Source of the DNA: Vitrella brassicaformis
Lineage: Eukaryota; Sar; Vitrellaceae
Length of the DNA stretch: 38,124 nt
Direction: 5' to 3'
NCBI GenBank assembly: GCA_001179505.1
Contig: CDMY01000614.1
Location: forward strand, 4,477 to 42,600
Part shown: one piece after another, positions 31,101-38,124 of the stretch
Position numbering within the stretch: position 1 is the first letter of the stretch
How the letters are laid out: each line of letters starts with the position of its first letter
Translations under genes and position numbers: made by a program
The notes under the pieces: model-generated
Seen by the model: only the letters and a program-made list of their open reading frames with translations
Databases searched by the model: none
Told to the model about the DNA's origin: nothing

Positions 31101-34100
31101 CGGCGGCAGTTGCAGCTGCAGCCGTTGCTGCCGCAGCAGAGAGCATCCCGAGCTCGCCTCCCCCGCCCCCATCATCCTCTCAGTCGCTGGGCGAGGCGAG
31201 CGACGGGCCGCAAACGTATGATGAGGCGCCATTGTGCCCCGCTCCTTGTTCTCCAGCTCCTGCTGCTGCAGCTGCCGCCGCTGCCGCCGCTGCTGAGGTG
31301 CCGTTGTCGGTCATCGAGGAGAGGGAGAGGGCAATATCTTCCCCGCTCCCTCCACCAAGTGGTCCATCGGCACCATTGTCGGGTGGTACGTCAGAGTCGC
31401 CCGGCCTGGCGCGCTCTCTGACGGAGGACGAACGGGACGACGGCAGAGGCGGCGAGGCGGAGGAGCAGGAATCGGAGGAAGAGCTGGATCTGAGGGTGAC
31501 GGAGGACCAGCTGGTGGAGACGAACGAGCTCTCCCTCGGTAGGGGGCCCACCCGCGGGCTGTCGGCGTTCGACCTCGTGTGCAGCATCTGTCAGTGCAAT
31601 GTGGTCTACCGCCCTCGGGTGACCCGGTGCTACCATCTCTTCTGCGGCGAGTGCATCGCACAGTGGTTCGAGAAGCACAACCCCACGCAGTTCGAGGGTG
31701 GCGGGTTCAAGTCGTTCCTCCAGGCCGCCAAGAAGAGCACCCAGGACGCCTCGCTGCGGCGCACTGCCCCCTGCCCCATTTGCATGCGGCAGCTCGTCTA
31801 CAACAAGGACCTTGTCTCCCTCTTTCCCACCAACAAGGCCGTCCTCCGGTCAGACAGCCAGCTGCGCCGCTTCGTGGAGCGCATCAACAACCTCCACATT
31901 CGGTGCAAGCACCACGAGCGAGGGTGCAGCTGGCAGGGGCGGCATGCCGACTACCCCGCCCATCTGGAGCAGTGCGTGACCAACCAGCGGGACATGAGGA
32001 GGCGCCGAGCCGGTGCTTCTCCCTCCCCTCCCCCACAACCACCCCGTGTGCCGTCTCCTGTCCCACCCCCCAGTTCCCCCGGCCCTCCAGAACCCCCCAC
32101 GCCCCATGCTGCTGTCGCGGCTCCGTCGGCCACCGTGGCGGCCGGCAGGAGACGGAAGGACAAGCGGAAGGCCACAGAGGAGATCCGGATCGGCCCGTTG
32201 CCCCGCTGCCCAGCGCCCAGTCCACAGCAGATTGCCGCTCTGTACGGGCTGCCGCTGGGAAGATCGACGAGGGACAGTGGGATGGAGGCCTCCTTCACGG
32301 GCGGGGGCAGCGAGCGGCTTGGCCCGACTCTGTCGTTGTCGCTCGCCCCGTCTGTGGGGTCCACCTCTGCGTCGCCGGCGTTGTTTCCTGGTGGCGGCAA
32401 TCGCACCACGCTCTCAGCCAGCTCCAAGGCCTTCCAGCCGTCGGGCTTCCTCTCCATGGACAACACGGAGGTGTCTGCGAGTGGCTGCCCCTCACCGGCA
32501 CCCACACCCGTCCCCACCGCCATCAATGCCAAGAAGCCGGGAGGGCTCGTGCACATCAACGCGCCACGCAGATCACGCAGACCGGAGCCACGACCCAGCA
32601 CTGCCCACCAGGGGCTGTCGGCAGGGCCACCCCCTCCTCCCCCTCCCTCGATTGGCACCCCGGCACTCTCGTCTGTGGGCCCGCCTGAACGCGACGACTT
32701 GCCCCCCGACAGCCTGTTGTCCAAGATCATCTTCACTCGGTCGCCATCGCCGTCGGTCGTGTCGCCGGGAGCCACTTCTGCGGCCATCTCCGACTCGGCG
32801 GTCGTGCCACCACCCCCTCCACCATCTGAAGACGGCTCTCGCGCGCACGGACCGCTGCTCATCTCTTCTCTGGTGCCTGCTCCTACATCGACGCCTGCAC
32901 CAACGAGCTTCCCCGGCCAGCTCAATCCCATGGCGCCTGAGTTCATCCCGATGGGATTCAAGCCATCTGGGCAGGGCTTCAGGCAGGAGGGGCCGTCTGG
33001 TGGTGGGCGGGGCAAGGGGCACGATCCGGCCGATGGGGAGAGGGCGAAGAGCTCGGGTGACCTGAGGTCGACCCTTGACTGCGGCAGAGTCCGCAGCCCC
33101 TCACCACCCGCATCGCAGCCTGGCAGAACCCTGCGGCCATCGTCGCTCTCCCTGGCGGTGCATGACCCCCTTGACGACCCGCCGTCACATCGCGGGGCTG
33201 AGGGCGCCTCTGATGTCGGCTCGGCATCGGACGACGTGGGGGCGAAAGACCACCTCGTCCCTCGCGAGCTCATGAAGATGCTGGATGGGGAGCAGCCCTC
33301 GGGCTCCGCCACCTTCCCGTCCTCTTCGTCGGCCGCCCCTGACGTCCCATCGCAGGCTGCTGACCACCTGGCGTCTCTCCCCTTCCTCCCCGTCACACCC
33401 GACCGCACCCACAGCCGCTCAAGCAGCCCACAGGGCGGCACAGGCGACCTCTTCTCCACCAGCAGCCCGGCGGCTCCCCTCACTACTCCGGGGTTCTCGC
33501 AAGGCGGCGGTGCAGACGAGGCGGCCGGCTCTGCAGCGATGAAGGGGCCTGTGCCTTTTGCTGGCCTGACGGGCCTCTGTGTGGCGGCTGCAGCAGCGGC
33601 AGGGCAGAGCAGCATTCCGTCTGATGACGTCGAGTCGAATATGGATGCCCCCAGCGACCCGCAGATTGCCACGGACGAGGCGAGATCAGCGTCGCCCGAA
33701 CCGGCTCCTGCGTCGCCGCCAGGGCCACCGCCGTTCGGGGAGGGAAGGGGTGACCATGAGTCGACCCCGCAGACGCCTGCAGTGGCGTCTGACAAGCCTC
33801 GTGGTCTGACTGCGGCAGAGATGGCGACAGTGCGGCGTCTGATTGATTTGATGGCGAGGAGCGAGGAGGACTGTGAAGGGCTGGAGGAGTCGATTCGGGC
33901 ACTGGTGGACCAGCTGGGTGAGCAAGACGCGACACGCAAGACACGAATGCCGTTGTTTCCATTCACTGTGATCTGTCTGGCCATCCATCCCTTCATCCAT
34001 CAGGTGAGGGCCGGCAGGAGCTGCGTCAGCACCGCCAGCGGCTCTGCCGCATCCGGGACGGCGAACAGCCCATGACGCAGGACAATCTCCCCTCGAACAC

Positions 34101-34533
34101 GTCGGGCTCACTCTCATCGGCATCGCAGCCAAACCAGGCCGACATCCACGCGATCCCCTTCCCCTCACTCACCGCCCCCACACTCGCCAGTGCCCCGGCG
34201 CCATTATCGGGCGGTGAAGACGACCCCTCACGCCCACCTGAATGCACCGCTGCCCCTCTCCAGCAGCAGCAGGAAGGGCAGGAACTCGACAGAGGGGACA
34301 ACGGCGACACTAATGACGGGAGGGAGAGGGACGCTAGTGGTGGGTCGGTGATGCCTGCCGTTGGGACCGTGCAGCGGCTTGAGTCGAACGCCTTGCAGCT
34401 GTCGGAGACACTGACGAGGCTTCGAGTGCTGCTGGATGGGCTGCCCAACAGCAGCGACGTTCTCAGTGGGTGCTTGGGAGGCGATGGCGATGGCGAGCAG
34501 AAGGCCGGGGACGATACGAAGGACCGGGACTGA
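27516..34533 (+). CDS. Giant MATH-MATH-Cys/His-RING-TRAF zinc-finger protein, likely E3 ubiquitin ligase (8 exons)
   Basis: Exons: 27516-27699, 27821-27921, 28012-28090, 28193-28428, 28522-29147, 29257-30237, 30319-33917 and 34004-34533; 2111 residues. Two MATH (TRAF-C) domains lie at about 28-155 and 186-320; both start IKKW-like and end GFLSxDGxLxVxxxxE. A Gln/Arg/Glu helix follows, then a Cys/His cluster at about 385-455 (CSEHCKIYYHASCFKKL, then CLTPDCDGTL) resembling DZIP3/TTC3-type ligases. After 650 residues of poly-Ala, poly-Pro and acidic disorder comes a C3HC4 RING (Cys1157, 1160, 1173, His1175, Cys1178, 1181, 1221, 1224) with a 39-residue insert before the last Cys pair. A TRAF-type finger (CKHHERGCSWQGRHADYPAHLEQC, about 1265-1288) follows directly. 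The rest is Pro/Ser-rich and disordered. RING plus substrate-binding MATH suggests ubiquitin transfer; the target is unknown. The order is reversed relative to TRAF proteins. Confidence 0.85.
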
Positions 34534-35490
34534 GTGTGATGTGAGGGGGTGGCAGACAGCCACTGGCGTCTGCTTAGACACACGAGAATACACGACAAGG
34601 GAATGCAATGCATTGCAATGCACCAGCCAGGTCAGGTCAGGTCTTTGTATCAATGAGTATTTTTGTCGCCTCTGTGTGCCGTGTCGTGCCATACTGGGAA
34701 GGAAAGGTACATGGTTGTATGTGTGTGTGTTGTGTAATTGCCTAACAGCTCGGTCGGTCCTTGTAAGGTATTCTTGGGCCTTATGACTAACGAACTCCTC
34801 ACTCACGGATTTTCGCCTTTGATTTTGCCGCACCTCTCTCTCTTTCTCTTTCTCCCTCCCCTCCCCTCCCCTCCTCTCTGTGCGTGTGTTTAGATTGTCG
34901 GCCTTGAAAGCTGGTACTAGCTCACGCATGGCCAACATCTATCTATCTGATACACTTCGGTCGGTATCGACGTGTTTCGCTGTTTAAGAACAGTTCCACA
35001 ATGTATGTCTATGTGTGTGTGTGTGTGTATGGTGTGATCAACACAGAGCCACTCACACGGACACTTGCCTGCCTCGACAAACACAGGCCTTCTCTAGGTC
35101 TTCGGGTGCGTGTGTGTGTGTGTGCGTGTGTGTGTGTAGGGGGGCGCTTTATCGGCTCTTTTGACGGGCGGATTGATGGCTGCCATACGGACGGCGGCAC
35201 TTTTGGAGGGCAGACTACTGACTGCATGTGTGTTGCGTGACAATGAAATGAATGTATGTGTGTATCTATCTACCTATGCGGCGGAGGGCTGCAGCAAGCC
35301 ATGCAGTCCAATCCAATCCAATCACCGCCCAGTCATTGCGGCCAGATGGAACCCAGCTACTCTCAGTCCGCACACGGACACACACACACTCAGACACGCA
35401 TCAACATCCACAGATACCATCCAGTGCCCTCGCCTCTCGTCTAGCCTGGCTACATCCATTTATCCATCCATCCATCCAACCAAAACTCAG
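34534..35490. other. Convergent spacer, microsatellite-rich
   Basis: Nearly 960 bases between the RING gene stop and the zinc-finger gene stop. It contains GCAATGCATT-like short inverted sequence (34602-34620), a TC-rich block (34828-34877), TG tracts (35012-35029 and 35108-35138) and CCAT units just right of 35460. No coding segment or RNA gene was recognised. Confidence 0.5.
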
Positions 35491-37963
35491 TCAGTCCTCA
35501 TGGCTGCGTTTCTTGCCGCGCCCCTTGCCACATGCACCCGAGACGCTCTCACCATCGCTCTCGCCAACGCCTTTGTTGAGCCGGTCAGACCGCCGCAGCT
35601 TCGCGGCGTACTCCGACAGCGACATGCTGTCCTCCGAACCACCACCATCCTCCTCGTCTCGTCCACCGCTGTCAGCAGCCCTTCTGTTGCCACGTCGGCG
35701 AAGCTGCATGTAGGCGGGGTCGGATCTGCTGCTATTGTTGTTGAGGCGATTGTTTGCCCAGCCGTTGATCTTGTCACGCGCGGACGACTTGGCTACACGG
35801 GCGGCTCGTGGGGGCGGGAGGGTGGGTGTGAGTGGCGGGGGCAGGGGTGGGTCGTCGGGTGCGGGGCTGCGATGGGGGTGGTGAGGAGCTAACAGGTCAT
35901 CTGGCGTCGACTCGGACGCGTCGGTCTCGGGGGTGAGTTCTGGTGGAGGAACCACACCACAACACGCACACAGAGATGGTTTGGCTGATCGGTCCGTGTT
36001 TCTCGCACCTCTGTGTGCCTGGTCTGTGCGTGTGTGTACCTTGGTGCTTGCCCGGTGTGTCCTCGACTGTCTCGGTAGCGGTGCCCTTCTTGCCGCGAGG
36101 GCCCTTGGTGGCCACAGGACCTGCAGCCATGATAAAGGTGAGGTGCAGTGTGTCCATCCATCCATCCATCCATCCGTATCATGACATACATACCCATGTC
36201 GCTGCCGAGCTTCTCTACTGGATGCTGGTCGTAGAAGCGGGCCTGCACCTGCACCAGACAGCCTTTGGGTGTTCTCTTCGCCCACGAACACATAACATAC
36301 CTGGTCGAAAAACCGCAGAGCCTTCCTCCCATCCGCCCTGGCAGCAGCCCCCTCACACACAATCGGATTTTTCTCACCTACATCTACAACACCAGCGGCA
36401 GCAGCGGCAGCAGCCGCCCCACCGACATCTCCCTGCTCCCCATCAGCACCAGCCCCTGACTCGCCCTCCGCACCAGCGGGAGGCACCCCATTGGTAGGTG
36501 GCGATGGCGACCCGAAGTATGGAAATGCGTGTGGCGGGTTGGGGAGCGACGGGGAGGAGCTCATCAGACAAGGAAGAGGGGCCGACTTGGCGGGGTCCAA
36601 ACCACCTGATGGCAAATTCGGTCCGTATCTTCACTCTGCGTCTGTGGCTGCTGCATACCGCCTTCATCGGAGTCTCTGCGAAGCCGTGTTGGCGAGAGGG
36701 ACAAGCGCTTCTTGTACCGACCCGGTTTGGGGGGCGTCGGTGGATTAGGCTCGTCCTCCCCGTCACCCGACACCACAGCACCGAACCGCTGCGGCCTCTC
36801 GTCCTCCTCGGCAGCCGCCTCCCCGTCATCCCCCTCACCGTCACCCATCACACCGATGGCAGGCGAACCGAACTCGGGTGTCGGCCTGACTAGCCGGTCG
36901 TCAGCGGCCGCACCGGAAGAGACCTCGCACGCAGTTGCAGACGCAGAGGCGGATGCCGACATGATGGCGCCGAAAGCGCTGGAGAGGCGGGGCGGGGGGA
37001 GAGGGTCCGGATCGTCGGCTGCATCGTCGCCATTGGCAGGCTCGTCCTGGTCGAGGGGTGGCTCTGGTGTGGCTTCGGGTGTGGGGGGCTTCGTGTGGTC
37101 GATGAGGGGGAGAATCGTGTCGGTCGTGTCAGACACCTGCAGGCGCAGAACAACAACAAGCATGCACAGAGAGATTGCGACGCTCCCCATCCCACCCCTT
37201 CTCATCCTCACCCACCCATGCCTCCTGCATGGCGTCCTCTCCCCCACCACCCATCGTCGGGTCGACATCCGTCCCGGCATGTTCGTCCGCACAGTGGGTC
37301 AGCAGCTTGCGGCTGTCCGTGGTGAAGAAGCCGCACATGGGGGCCGGGCAGTGCCAGTGCAGAAACGACTCCTCGGGCAGCGTCAGGCCATCAGGCTGGG
37401 CTGCCTCGTCATCGAGAGGAGATGGCTGCTGTGTGGCCTTGGTGCGCTTGACGCCCCCGCCCTTCTTGCGCGGCCGGGGGATGCCTGCGAATGGGAAGCC
37501 GCTGCGGTCGTCCTGAAGGAAGCCACATGCAGCACAGGGGCAGAGAGGTGACCGGCAGGATCCCTCTCGGCTTCGTCGATAACATGCTGACGTACTAATC
37601 CGCAAGGGAAGCACGTGTACTTGCCCACTCTGACGGTCTTGGCGAGATGGACGTCCGTGTAGTGCTTCAACACATCGGTCCACTTGGACTTGGGAGGGTA
37701 GATGCGCTTGTCGCACAGCGGACACCTGCCATGCATCCGCCCAGTGCAAACAGCCCCTTCAGCCATCAGATCGGCACACTCAGCATGTATGTGTCAGTCC
37801 ATACCTACCTGTACTTGGGATTGGTCTTGGCGCCCTGCCTGAGGCTGGGATGCTCGAGCGGGTGGTGGTAGAGCTCCGCTGTGAGGACGGTAGTCTGCGT
37901 CAGCAGCTGCATCTCGTCCGTCACTCCAGCTTCAAGGCTTCTCGCGGGCTGCTCCCCAGACAT
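35491..37963 (-). CDS. C2H2-type zinc-finger protein with long disordered tail (8 exons)
   Basis: Minus-strand exons: 37963-37809, 37725-37596, 37512-37216, 37136-36659, 36605-36301, 36248-36194, 36120-36040 and 35939-35491; 649 residues. Zinc-binding clusters: Cys53/Cys56 with His73/His78 (CPLCDKR...LKHYTDVH), then CFPC at 90-93, then a regular finger Cys150/Cys155/His168/His173 (CPAPMCGFFTTDSRKLLTHC). Between them is a basic Pro/Arg/Lys patch (PRPRKKGGGVKRTK), a likely nuclear signal. The remaining 450 residues are acidic and Pro/Ser/Ala-rich, with KKRLSLSPTRLRRDS (a candidate phosphosite block) and a charged end rich in Arg/Lys/Asp with GKGRGKK. Probably a nuclear DNA-, RNA- or protein-binding factor; no better family call is possible. 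The join at exon 4/5 (53-base intron, GTATGC...CATCAG) is the least certain: it restores phase but rests on weak consensus. Confidence 0.75.
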
Positions 37964-38124
37964 GCTCACAGAACACGCAGCCGAAGGCTGCTGACGTGGC
38001 GAACGTAATATGGACGAACGTACTGTCAGAAGTGCAAGTCGGTCCAGGGTTTAGGGCCTAGGGTTCATAGACCGACGATCCACTGATCTGTGAGACAGGA
38101 CGGCTGTTGAGTCTTTGTCCGTTC
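37964..38124. promoter_or_regulatory. Upstream region of the zinc-finger gene, with telomere-like motif
   Basis: The last 160 bases lie upstream of the minus-strand ATG. A 20-base stretch at 38047-38066 reads as two head-to-tail TTTAGGG-like units (GGTTTAGGGCCTAGGGTTCA). No coding potential was seen. Confidence 0.4.

Noticed and set aside
31951-33996. 681-codon minus-strand open frame opposite the RING exon
   Set aside because: It is the antisense shadow of a GC-rich, Pro/Ser/Ala-coding exon. It is Gly/Ser/Pro-rich with no domain, while the plus strand encodes a clear RING and TRAF finger in phase with its neighbours.
35161-35892. 243-codon plus-strand frame opposite the zinc-finger gene 3' exon
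   Set aside because: It starts in a spacer and runs antisense to an exon that is phase-consistent with the zinc-finger gene; no motif.

Overview
This is a nuclear fragment of a GC-rich, intron-rich protist genome. Every protein-coding unit except one is broken into many short exons, with GT-AG (and some GC-AG) introns mostly about 50-150 bases long. Genes are tightly packed on both strands. Spacers and introns are full of microsatellites (CAGA, CAGC, GGGA/CTCC, CA/TG). An axonemal DM10/EF-hand protein implies a flagellated stage. The style fits an alveolate, and a chromerid such as Vitrella would be my first guess. That is inference, because no rRNA or organelle marker is present. No tRNA, rRNA, CRISPR array or transposon coding region was recognised.

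Layout: 1-4978 is a repeat-rich stretch with no gene I can support. Eleven genes follow: (1) 4979-6013 minus, small ankyrin-type protein; (2) 6426-8186 plus, single-exon, possibly degenerate AIG1-like protein with a predicted membrane segment; (3) 8459-12441 minus, Rib72/EFHC-type protein with three DM10 domains and EF-hands (19 exons); (4) 13069-14449 minus, dual-specificity phosphatase; (5) 14685-16022 plus, unrecognised basic Ser/Pro-rich protein; (6) 16460-19738 minus, long ankyrin-repeat protein (15 exons); (7) 20217-23759 plus, coiled-coil protein (15 exons); (8) 24016-25874 plus, secreted or membrane 2-oxoglutarate/Fe(II) oxygenase; (9) 26608-26989 minus, very small I78-type peptidase-inhibitor-like protein; (10) 27516-34533 plus, about 2111-residue MATH-MATH-Cys/His-RING-TRAF zinc-finger protein; (11) 35491-37963 minus, C2H2 zinc-finger protein.

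Exon structures were joined by hand, using splice consensus, reading-frame phase and domain continuity. Coordinates are for the coding sequence, from predicted start to stop, introns included. Four gene pairs are divergent across 235-526 bases (1/2, 4/5, 6/7, 9/10) and probably share promoter regions. Pairs 2/3, 5/6, 8/9 and 10/11 converge.

I see no operon-like functional grouping: cilium, phosphatase, ubiquitin-ligase-type and oxygenase genes simply sit next to each other. The most unusual items are the domain order of the giant RING/MATH protein, introns with GC donors (one of which contains no GT at all), and a eukaryotic I78-like miniprotein.
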